Below are positions 8,096 through 15,490 of a stretch of 39,414 bases of DNA, piece by piece (within the stretch, counting starts at the first letter, position 1; each line of letters starts with the position of its first letter). The notes beneath the pieces are model-generated. The model had not been told where the DNA came from, did not search any database, and worked only from the letters and a program-made list of their open reading frames with translations. The position numbers and the translations under genes are program-made. The DNA comes from CAYUVA01 sp964448115 [NCBI: uncultured bacterium] (GTDB lineage: Bacteria > CAYUVA01), in assembly GCA_964448115.1 (NCBI GenBank), contig CAYUVA010000043.1, positions 1 to 39,414 on the forward strand. Reading direction: 5' to 3'.

Positions 8096-8893
8096 ATGCC
8101 ACAGATCCCCAAAAAACGCCCTACACTTGAAGAGATAAGAAAAAGCCTGCTGCCTGATATCGAGATAATCTACCAGGTCCTCCAACAGGCTGGCGTCCCA
8201 CTCGGTATCTCAGATATCACCGAACGTTTCCTCGAGTTGAGGCCATTAGAGGTGAAGAATCCGCCACTTGCTTTGAGAAATAGAATAAAAAATCACTCCC
8301 CGAGCAAGGGACGAATAATCAGCATCAATAAAAAGTATGCCCTTGAGAACTGGTATTATAACCGCGTGCCAGCTCGTGTGCGCCTAAGCGCATCGGAAAT
8401 AGAGAACGGGATCATCTCCATTGATTGGGTGCTCAGCCTCTTTTTCCCCAACAATGAAGTGAAGGCTAGATTCATCAATCAACCTGATGGCTTGCCGATT
8501 AAGGGAGCGATCCTGGAGATCTTCGGTAGCCCTAGGATATCCAAACTAAGCAGGTGGTATATGGACAATTGCGCTCAGCCTGGCGATGAGGTGATAATAA
8601 CCCCCATAGATATCGACAACTGCGAGTACCTGGTGCGCTATGAACCGAGCCAGAAGCGCAATCACAAGAAGATTGCCAGAGCCAACAAGGTCTTCACCGA
8701 TACGGTCTATGAGGTGCTATCCGAGCAGGGCAAGCCGCTTCCCCTTTATGATCTGATCCCCCTGGTACACAGCCGCATCGATTGGAACAAGATCGAGGCT
8801 CCGGAGAACTACATCGAGATCCTGAGTGGGGACAGCCGCTTCGAGATGGCGCGCTATTTCCAGCCCTCTTTAACAGAGTGGCATTACCATTAG
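8096..8893 (+). CDS. Hypothetical protein with winged-helix-like ends
   Basis: 265 residues, no signal peptide or membrane segment, presumably cytoplasmic. I do not recognise a named family. Residues about 15-80 look like a HARE/HB1-type winged helix: helices in DIEIIYQVLQQAG and ISDITERFLEL, then a hairpin RIISINKKYALENW. A second similar segment lies at about 190-262 (TDTVYEVLSEQGKPLPLYDL, then an ending with FEMARYFQPS). Between them is a beta-rich stretch (about 110-185) with GDEVIITPID and EYLVRYEP. A DNA-binding or regulatory role is possible but unproven. A stop codon sits 3 nt before the ATG frame-wise, so this is the earliest ATG. The GGAGG upstream is about 16 nt away, an unusually long spacing. 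It follows the thiolase-fold/DUF35 pair by 93 bp. Confidence 0.75.
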   Translation: MPQIPKKRPTLEEIRKSLLPDIEIIYQVLQQAGVPLGISDITERFLELRPLEVKNPPLALRNRIKNHSPSKGRIISINKKYALENWYYNRVPARVRLSASEIENGIISIDWVLSLFFPNNEVKARFINQPDGLPIKGAILEIFGSPRISKLSRWYMDNCAQPGDEVIITPIDIDNCEYLVRYEPSQKRNHKKIARANKVFTDTVYEVLSEQGKPLPLYDLIPLVHSRIDWNKIEAPENYIEILSGDSRFEMARYFQPSLTEWHYH

Positions 8894-8979
8894 GCTGCCT
8901 AACCAATCGATTGACAGCGCATCATTCAACAGCTATCTTAAGGTAATGATAGGAAATTATTATTAGCAAAGGAGTGCCC

Positions 8980-9786
8980 ATGAGATATCCAAACCGATTA
9001 GCAATAACATTCACCATTCTGCTGATAGCACTGGTCTGCTCAATGCCACGGGTCCTTGCGTCCGATGATGATAGCGCATTGACCGGTAAAGAAATAGTGC
9101 AAAAAGTCATCGATAAGGAAGAGCCGACTAGCTCAAAGGCTGATGTGAAGATGATCCTGGTAAATAAGCGGGGAGATAAAAGGATAAGGGAAATAATCCT
9201 TTACCGTATGGAAATCGATGACCTGACAAGAACCATGATCCGCTTTTTGAAGCCAGATGATGTGCGGGGAACGGGATTCTTGGTGCGTGAGCGAAAAAAC
9301 GAGGATGACGAGCAGTTCTTATACCTGCCAGCCTTGGGCAAAGTGAAGCGCATAGCCTCCAGCCAGAAAAGCTCCAGCTTCATGGGCACCGACTTCACCT
9401 ACGAGGACCTGCAAAGCACGGATCTCAGGGAGGATGACGAACATAAAAGGCTGGCTGATGAGACCATCAATGGACAAGATTGTTATGTGGTAGAGACCAT
9501 ACCATCCAAAGAGAGGGATTCGCAGTACTCCAGGCTGGTGAACTGGATTCGCAAGGATAACCTGATACCGATAAAGACCGAGTTTTACGATAAAAAAGGC
9601 AAGTTGCTAAAGGTGATGGAGGTAAAGAAGCTGGACAAGGTAGATGGCTACTGGACTCCGCTTGGCACACTTATGCGCAATGTACAAAAGGATCACCAGA
9701 CCCTGCTGGTTGTTGACAGTGTAAGCAATAAGGCTGAGTTGTCCGAGGAATACTTCACCGAGCGCTACCTGGAGAATCCGCTCTGA
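8980..9786 (+). CDS. Outer-membrane lipoprotein-sorting (LolA-like) protein
   Basis: 268 residues with a signal peptide (cleavage after about residue 28, RVLA/SDD). The mature part starts TGKEIVQKVIDKEEP and contains the LolA-like hallmarks of the family usually annotated as outer membrane lipoprotein-sorting protein: FLKPDDVRGTGFLV, LYLPALGKVKRI, SSFMGTDFTYEDL, and later YWTPLGTLMRNVQK. The fold is an 11-strand half-barrel that cradles acyl chains, so a periplasmic lipid or lipoprotein carrier is likely. I chose ATG 8980 because AAAGGAG lies 5 nt ahead; the GTG at 8974 overlaps that signal. In many genomes this family sits next to an RND/MMPL exporter. Here it heads a cluster with two small lipoproteins and an Omp85-barrel fusion instead. 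Confidence 0.85.
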   Translation: MRYPNRLAITFTILLIALVCSMPRVLASDDDSALTGKEIVQKVIDKEEPTSSKADVKMILVNKRGDKRIREIILYRMEIDDLTRTMIRFLKPDDVRGTGFLVRERKNEDDEQFLYLPALGKVKRIASSQKSSSFMGTDFTYEDLQSTDLREDDEHKRLADETINGQDCYVVETIPSKERDSQYSRLVNWIRKDNLIPIKTEFYDKKGKLLKVMEVKKLDKVDGYWTPLGTLMRNVQKDHQTLLVVDSVSNKAELSEEYFTERYLENPL

Positions 9787-9817
9787 TAACAAGACCTTCT
9801 ATCTGCTTTCTTCGGTT

Positions 9818-10201
9818 ATGAGAAGGATTACGATACAAGTCATTTTTATACTTGGCATAACGCAGGTTTTATGCTGCTCATCCAATCAACGCTGGATAAG
9901 GCAACAAAACGACTTTGCCATAACCTGTGCGAAACATGATCTCTGGGATGAAGCCTTGTACAGATGGAAGCGCATTCTCGATAAGGATCCCGATAATCCG
10001 AAGGCGCTGAACAACTTGGGAGTAGCAATGGCAAAAATGGGGAATTTCACCGAGGCTTTTGAATTCCTGCGCCGGGCTTACCAGATCGCCCCAAAGAACC
10101 GGAGAATAAAGGAGAACCTTCAACTGATCGAGAGATACCTGGCTGGTTCACTAAAACCTAAACAGAAGCAATTGGAGACCGATTTCAAAAAATATATTTA
10201 G
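9818..10201 (+). CDS. Small TPR protein, probable lipoprotein
   Basis: 127 residues. The N-terminus is basic then hydrophobic and ends in VLCCSS at residues 17-22, a plausible though imperfect lipobox. Residues about 33-100 make two TPR repeats: AKHDLWDEALYRWKRILDKD, then the canonical PKALNNLGVAMAKMGNFTEA and FEFLRRAYQIAPKN. The C-terminal 25 residues are charged. TPR lipoproteins of this size act as scaffolds in the periplasm. It starts 31 nt after the LolA-like gene and stops 13 nt before the next lipoprotein gene, so it is almost certainly part of the same transcript. Its partner is not identifiable from sequence. Confidence 0.8.
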   Translation: MRRITIQVIFILGITQVLCCSSNQRWIRQQNDFAITCAKHDLWDEALYRWKRILDKDPDNPKALNNLGVAMAKMGNFTEAFEFLRRAYQIAPKNRRIKENLQLIERYLAGSLKPKQKQLETDFKKYI

Positions 10202-10214
10202 CCACTTGCTTAAC

Positions 10215-10916
10215 ATGAAGCACTCATCCATAGGAAACCTCAATTGTTCCAGCCTATTTGCCATGCTTCTGCTCAGCCTTGTGTCTTTGCTGCCTGCCGG
10301 ATGCCTTATCCGCGATCGGGTTATGGTAGAGTTTCCTCGCCAGGCGGTAATAAAAACCCAAGGGATTCAAGTTTTAGGTGTGGTGCCAATCGCTACCACA
10401 GGAAACGACTTGAATGAGGGGGACGAATTCGCTCGCATGGTGATTAACCGCCTCAATAAAGAGAAGATCTTTAAGCAAGTTAAAAGGATCGAACTTGAGG
10501 ATTTCCTTGCAACCTTAAATGAGGCTTATGCAAAGACAAAAGGCAACAGCGCATACTGGAATTATCTTAAAAAGCATCTTGCCGTCGATGCTGTTTTATA
10601 TGGCAATCAGACCTTCAGCAGCCGGGACGCCAAGGGGATCGTTACTGAGGAGTACTATGATTACATGGGAAGGCTCAGGCAGCGCGATGTCTATAAGGAT
10701 CAAACCCTTTATTTATTGACTATCACTATCGAGATGGTATCTCTGGATAACGGAGAGACCCTGTATAGCAAAAAATTCGAGAAGGACAACCTGGTCGATG
10801 GCAGGGGATTTGGAAATATCTACGGCTATTACGACCTGGCAAGCCAGGTGCTCGCCGAGCTGGTGGACAAGCTCAAGCCTTCGCCGATGCAAAAGGAGAT
10901 GTACCTTGCGCGCTGA
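10215..10916 (+). CDS. Putative lipoprotein of unknown family
   Basis: 233 residues from the ATG at 10215; an in-frame TTG at 10206 would add three residues, and neither start has a strong ribosome site. A long hydrophobic leader ends in LPAGC (C30), a lipobox-like site. The mature protein has an alternating strand and helix pattern (IQVLGVVPIATTGND, DEFARMVINRLNKE, VDAVLYGNQTFSS, LYLLTITIEMVSLDNGETL). This pattern recalls the nucleotide-binding-like fold of CsgG/GNA1162/DUF4136-type periplasmic lipoproteins that modulate outer-membrane assembly, but I cannot name a family. Its last 11 nt overlap the start of the large metallopeptidase-barrel gene, so translation of the two is probably coupled. 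Confidence 0.75.
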   Translation: MKHSSIGNLNCSSLFAMLLLSLVSLLPAGCLIRDRVMVEFPRQAVIKTQGIQVLGVVPIATTGNDLNEGDEFARMVINRLNKEKIFKQVKRIELEDFLATLNEAYAKTKGNSAYWNYLKKHLAVDAVLYGNQTFSSRDAKGIVTEEYYDYMGRLRQRDVYKDQTLYLLTITIEMVSLDNGETLYSKKFEKDNLVDGRGFGNIYGYYDLASQVLAELVDKLKPSPMQKEMYLAR

Positions 10917-13686
10917 AAAGAGCCCGATAGCCTTGGTTGTTCTTTTCCTTTTCGTTGCAACGGCAGCCTTTGGATTCGGCAAGAACAAGATAAACTTCAT
11001 TGACTTCAAATGGAAGTACTACAAGGTTGGCAAGTTCGAGTTTTACTATTACGAGCAAGAGAAGGAGTTAGTCCAGCCGGTTATCGACCTGTTCTTGGAG
11101 GCTTACGAACACCATCGGCGAGTCCTTAAGCATGAACTCCAGTATGATATACCGGTTGTATTGTACAAGAATCATTTCCACTTTGAGCAGACTAACATCG
11201 CTCCTTGGTTCATACCTTTGGGGGTTGGTGGCTTTGCCGAGATCTCCAAGCTGCGGGTGGTGATACCGATAAACGGCTCGCGAGAGCGTTTGCGTGAACT
11301 TGTTTACCATGAGCTTTGCCACTCGTTCCAGTACGATATCCTGTTCAATAGTCGCCTTACCCAGCTAATATCCAAGGCGCCGCAGTGGATAATGGAAGGG
11401 ATGTGCGACTACCTGTCGGATGACTGGTCTGCGCAAGGGAACATGGTGGTCTGGGATGCAGCGGTGAACGATAAAATACCATCCTTGGAGGACCTGGCTG
11501 ACTTCAGCTATCTCCCATCCCCTTATGTTGGTTACAAGCTGGGGCAATGGGCAGTCAAGTATATCATCGACAATTATGGCATGGATGCCTACCTGAATTT
11601 TCTCTGGCGACTAAAGAAGAACCTGCGCATGGAGAGCTTCTTAGACGAGGCGTGCAAGGAGGCTTTCGGTGTGAAACTCAAAGAGCTTAGCGATAGCTTC
11701 ATTAAACATGTAAAAAAGAGAGCCTGGCAGAGGTTCGAGGAGAAGGAAGATCCAGCGACCGCCTATGGAGACCCGTTGCTTAAGGATGAGCAGGGAGCTA
11801 CCGTCTTTGCGCCGGCATTCTCACCCAGCGGCGAGCTTATGGCTGTATTTTATACAAAAAGAAACAAGATTGACATAGATATATTTCCAGCCAAGGGTGG
11901 GAAACCGATAAAAAGTATAACCGAGAGCTTCGGTTGGACGAGCTACCTGGGGATAATTGACCAGGGGCACCCGATAGCCTGGTCGCCGGATGGAGACTAC
12001 ATAGCCTTCATCGCCCGGCAGGATTCAGGCAGGATCTTGTATATCGTAAATATCCTGAACAACCAAGTCCATGCCAAGGTCAAGATACCATATCCATCGG
12101 CAAGGTCGGTCGCTTTTTCGCCAGATGGAGAACGGATACTCTTCGCCGCTGAGAACAATAAAGGCTCGCCAGAGATATTTACATATAACAGGGCTGAGCG
12201 TTCCTTCAGCCAGATCACCAATGATGAGTTTTATGATGACTATCCGATCTGGATGCCCAATGGAAAGGCTATTGTCTATTCATCAGAGAGAGACGGTTAT
12301 TTCAAGTTGGTATATTTATCGCTCGAAGACAACTCAGCAATCCAACTCACCTTCGGAGAAGGAAATGATATCTATCCGGTTTGTGCTCCCGATGGCAAAT
12401 CTATCTATTATATCTCCGACTCTTATGACAATACCTACAATCTTTTTTGCATCGATCTTGAAAGCGAACAGATAAGACAACTCACCGATGTATTTACCGG
12501 CATAGAGCATCCGGCGATTACACCCGATGGAAAGAAGATAGCATTCTCTACATATTATTCTTCAATGTACCATGTTCATACAATAGAAGTTCCGCAGAAA
12601 GCTAAAAAAACAGAAACCATCGATAGTTCCACAGATCAGCCTGGCAAAGTTAACCTGTTCGATAAGCCACCGGATGGGAAGAAGCCGCCCTTCAGACTCT
12701 TGCCTGATGAGAACTTGATGGTCGAGGTGGGTATAAGCTCCGGTGGCATCTTCACCGGCAACACGCAGGCATCCTTCAGTGACATCATGGGCAACCATCG
12801 CCTGGTGCTGCTGGGGGTGAGTGAGGCTGGTTATCAGACCCTGAATGTCTATTATCAATACATAAGGTATCGCTGGGATTTCTTTAGCGGCTTCAGCGAT
12901 GGCGACCGCATCTACTATACTTACGGGGATTATTATATAAGGCAGGATCGCTCCATCACAGCCGGCATCCAGTATCCGCTGAATATATTCTATCGCACAG
13001 GCTTCTTTCTTTATCACCAGCGCACCAAGGCTGAATTTTATTATCAGTCGGGCAGCAAAATTAGATACCAGGCGACAGCAGCGACCATAAACCTCACCGG
13101 CGATACTGCCCTGTATAGCTATTTCGGTCCTATAAGCGGCTATCGCTTCCAGATAGATTATTCCCGCAGCATCTATTCGCCGAGCGAGACCGACATGGAC
13201 TTCTCGGAGCTTACGGTTGATGCACGCAAGTATCTCAGGCTCTCCAAGCGGAGCCTGTTTGCGGTACGGGCTGTGGGCGCTTTCTCTTATGGAGATGATA
13301 GGCTCTTTTACTCCATCGGAGGGTCCGGAACCGTGCGCGGGATCGACTGGGCTAGCTTGACTGGCACCAGGGTTGCTTTTGTCAACTTCGAGCTGCGCTT
13401 CCCCTTTATTGACATACTACAGTTGCCTCTGGGGATAAGGATAACCGGCTTGAGAGGCAATATATTCTGGGATGTGGGCGCAGCCTGGTTCGATTCCGAT
13501 GAGTTCAAGCCTACTGAAAAACAAGATGGACACTACCGCTTCCAGGACGCGAAAAGCAGCGTTGGCTATGGCATCCGCTTCGATATCGGTCCCTTTGAGC
13601 TATGGTTCGACTTTGCTCATCGCTTCGACCTGGTCAAGGTAGATCCCGACACACGCTATGAGTTCTCCATTGGCAGGAAGTTCTAG
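10906..13686 (+). CDS. Zinc metallopeptidase / TolB-type propeller / Omp85 barrel fusion
   Basis: 926 residues from a TTG at 10906, which has AGGAG 7 nt upstream and gives a signal peptide (PIALVVLFLFVATAAFGFG); the longer frame from 10798 only reads through the previous gene. Residues about 25-300 are a gluzincin-like peptidase: HELCH at 135-139 with a third zinc ligand Glu164 in WIMEGMCDYL. Residues about 305-570 hold at least six PD40/TolB propeller blades, each with a core such as FSPSGELM, WSPDGDYIAF, FSPDGERILF, MPNGKAIVY, APDGKSIYYI or TPDGKKIAF. Residues about 605-926 are a beta barrel with the Omp85 signature GSGTVRGIDW (about 805-814), ELRFPF, and a C-terminal strand ending in Phe. 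No POTRA domain is visible. It probably sits in the outer membrane with the protease and propeller in the periplasm. Confidence 0.9.
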   Translation: MRAEKSPIALVVLFLFVATAAFGFGKNKINFIDFKWKYYKVGKFEFYYYEQEKELVQPVIDLFLEAYEHHRRVLKHELQYDIPVVLYKNHFHFEQTNIAPWFIPLGVGGFAEISKLRVVIPINGSRERLRELVYHELCHSFQYDILFNSRLTQLISKAPQWIMEGMCDYLSDDWSAQGNMVVWDAAVNDKIPSLEDLADFSYLPSPYVGYKLGQWAVKYIIDNYGMDAYLNFLWRLKKNLRMESFLDEACKEAFGVKLKELSDSFIKHVKKRAWQRFEEKEDPATAYGDPLLKDEQGATVFAPAFSPSGELMAVFYTKRNKIDIDIFPAKGGKPIKSITESFGWTSYLGIIDQGHPIAWSPDGDYIAFIARQDSGRILYIVNILNNQVHAKVKIPYPSARSVAFSPDGERILFAAENNKGSPEIFTYNRAERSFSQITNDEFYDDYPIWMPNGKAIVYSSERDGYFKLVYLSLEDNSAIQLTFGEGNDIYPVCAPDGKSIYYISDSYDNTYNLFCIDLESEQIRQLTDVFTGIEHPAITPDGKKIAFSTYYSSMYHVHTIEVPQKAKKTETIDSSTDQPGKVNLFDKPPDGKKPPFRLLPDENLMVEVGISSGGIFTGNTQASFSDIMGNHRLVLLGVSEAGYQTLNVYYQYIRYRWDFFSGFSDGDRIYYTYGDYYIRQDRSITAGIQYPLNIFYRTGFFLYHQRTKAEFYYQSGSKIRYQATAATINLTGDTALYSYFGPISGYRFQIDYSRSIYSPSETDMDFSELTVDARKYLRLSKRSLFAVRAVGAFSYGDDRLFYSIGGSGTVRGIDWASLTGTRVAFVNFELRFPFIDILQLPLGIRITGLRGNIFWDVGAAWFDSDEFKPTEKQDGHYRFQDAKSSVGYGIRFDIGPFELWFDFAHRFDLVKVDPDTRYEFSIGRKF

Positions 13687-13692
13687 CTCCAA

Positions 13693-15219
13693 TTACTTGG
13701 CTAGCAGCATCCCGATGGTATCCAACGCCGCCTGCACAACGATCTCGCCGGTCTCCGGTCCATAGAAGGTCGCCACTGATTCGTAGCCACCTTCCCAGTA
13801 CTCCTCCTCATCGGTGATATAGGAGATGTGGTAGTTGCCAAGCCCCACCGTGTAAAGGTCGCTCAAGCCGTATTCTGTATCAGCTCGATCCAGTAGTTCC
13901 CAACCTAAGCTAACAATCATCTCTCCTGGAATGGTAATCAGGACATTATCGTTGATGCTGAATGCCTGGAAGGCTGTATAGTCCTCCAACAAGCCGGTAA
14001 GTGGAATGGTGAGCCAAATAGGTATTGACTCTTCCTCTAATCCAGGGCGCACATAGGGATCAGGTAGATCGACATCGTTCCATGCCGAGTTGAGCACTAC
14101 ATCAGAAGCGGTAACAATTGTATCCATCACCTCGACCACTTCGGCGCCGAGCTTATCCCCGATATTCTTTGCGCCATCGAAGCCACCTCCATGACAACCG
14201 ACATCACCCTCGCAGTTATTGATGAATAAAGCCTTTATATCGCCACCATAAGCTTGCTCAATATATCGCTGGGCATATCCCATGTTATCGCCGGAGAAAT
14301 AACGATTATCGCCGCCCAGTGAGGTTGGATGTATGGCGAAGTTGAAGACCGAAGCGAGCGGTTCGCCGTCACTGGCACGCTCCACCTTGATAACCCGCAC
14401 CGTGGTATCTAGCTCTGGATCATCCCTTCGATTGTGGGAGATGCCCACGCAATCGCCGTATCCGAAGCCGATACGCGCCGGCTCCATGCTCTCCACAGCC
14501 TGGATGACCGATTGGGCGATCTTGGATGTCAGCATGTCGAATATCGATTGCTTGAAGATGTCCACCGTGCAGAGCTGCCACCAGGGTGTGGTTGCCATGG
14601 CTCCGGGTCCGGAGTGGGTGTGAGAGCCGGCGAGCATCAGATTCTCCCTGGCTATGCCATGCGGCGCTACCATGGTTGCGACTTGGTCATGAACCGTGCC
14701 AGCACAACCGATGGCATTTATCGAGACTATCGCCAGGGTCATGTTTCCATCATCGAGAACAAGCGCTTTCGAGGTCAGCCTATCGTGCACTCCCAGCATG
14801 GGAAGATAGAGCGTGTGGTATCCATAGGGATCGTGCAGGGGATCATCATCTATACCGAACCTGCTGCCATATCCTGCTGATGGACAACCGATGGGTGGGG
14901 AGATGTCAGCCTCGCCGACTCCGGCATAAAGGACGCCCTTGGCGCCTGGATGATCAAGCTCCCGGTATAATTGATCCGCTAATGCCCTTAGGCTATCCCT
15001 CTCGGCTCTCATATCTGGAAGATAGATATTATTGATGGTTCGTTCCCTTGTGTCCCTATCAAATCCCAGCCAGGTCATGACCCTTTCAAGCCTTTGATAG
15101 ATGCTGGAGATCAGCGGGTCATAAATCCGACCGCCTGGATTGCTGATTCCTACAGCTCCAAGCTCCAAGGCAAACATTGCCATGGCTATCAATGCTAATG
15201 CTGTTATACCCTTGTTCAC
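13693..15219 (-). CDS. Neutral ceramidase-like hydrolase, exported
   Basis: 508 residues. I prefer the GTG at 15219 because AGGGGG lies 8 nt ahead; a TTG two codons earlier is possible. A signal peptide covers residues 1-24 (ITALALIAMAMFALELGAVG). The neutral/alkaline non-lysosomal ceramidase catalytic domain is clear: GVGEADISPPIGCPSAGYG, the zinc-site motif SHTHSGPG (His200, His202), the nucleophile region FAIHPTSLGG (Ser300 and His297), and NNCEGDVG. It would cleave the amide bond of ceramide or a related N-acyl lipid outside the cytoplasm. Classical family members are about 650-750 residues with a C-terminal Ig-like domain. This one seems to stop at the catalytic domain, so a different amide substrate is possible. 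Its stop codon is 6 bp from the stop of the convergent barrel gene. Confidence 0.85.
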   Translation of the reverse strand: MNKGITALALIAMAMFALELGAVGISNPGGRIYDPLISSIYQRLERVMTWLGFDRDTRERTINNIYLPDMRAERDSLRALADQLYRELDHPGAKGVLYAGVGEADISPPIGCPSAGYGSRFGIDDDPLHDPYGYHTLYLPMLGVHDRLTSKALVLDDGNMTLAIVSINAIGCAGTVHDQVATMVAPHGIARENLMLAGSHTHSGPGAMATTPWWQLCTVDIFKQSIFDMLTSKIAQSVIQAVESMEPARIGFGYGDCVGISHNRRDDPELDTTVRVIKVERASDGEPLASVFNFAIHPTSLGGDNRYFSGDNMGYAQRYIEQAYGGDIKALFINNCEGDVGCHGGGFDGAKNIGDKLGAEVVEVMDTIVTASDVVLNSAWNDVDLPDPYVRPGLEEESIPIWLTIPLTGLLEDYTAFQAFSINDNVLITIPGEMIVSLGWELLDRADTEYGLSDLYTVGLGNYHISYITDEEEYWEGGYESVATFYGPETGEIVVQAALDTIGMLLAK

Positions 15220-15418
15220 TATCAAGTCCCCCTATCTAATCCAAGTTCTTTCCATTATCATTTATATCATACCTCAAGCCAATATCAAACAAAAACGAAT
15301 GTTTCTATAACCATCGTTAACTTTAAGGAGAACAACTTTGGCATAGTCGCTTAGGAAAATTGCCGAAAAACCACATAATTAAAAAATGCTCATTTGACTT
15401 GCTTTCCTTTTCGGGTCA

Positions 15419-15447
15419 TTGACTAATTGAGCTAGATTATGTAAGGT
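15419..15447 (+). promoter_or_regulatory. Possible sigma-70 promoter for gyrA
   Basis: TTGACT (15419-15424) is followed after 17 nt by TAAGGT (15442-15447), about 43 nt before the gyrA start. The -35 box is good and the -10 box is poor. Another TTGACT lies at 15394. The 271-bp gap 15220-15490 separates divergent genes and must hold promoters in both directions. Nothing else recognisable is in it. Confidence 0.3.
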
Positions 15448-15490
15448 ATATCGATCACTTTTAGTTTCCATCCCTAAGGAGTTTAGAACA

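Noticed and set aside
7195-8185. Long, hydrophobic open frames on the minus strand opposite the DUF35 tail, one of 147 codons.
   Set aside because: They are the reverse of Glu/Asp-rich codons (GAG/GAA/GAT read as Leu/Phe/Ile/Ser). They have no ribosome site or family and lie antisense to a well-supported gene.
15325-15355. An AAGGAG followed by TTG GCA TAG upstream of gyrA, like a leader peptide.
   Set aside because: The frame would be two codons long and no attenuator hairpin follows.
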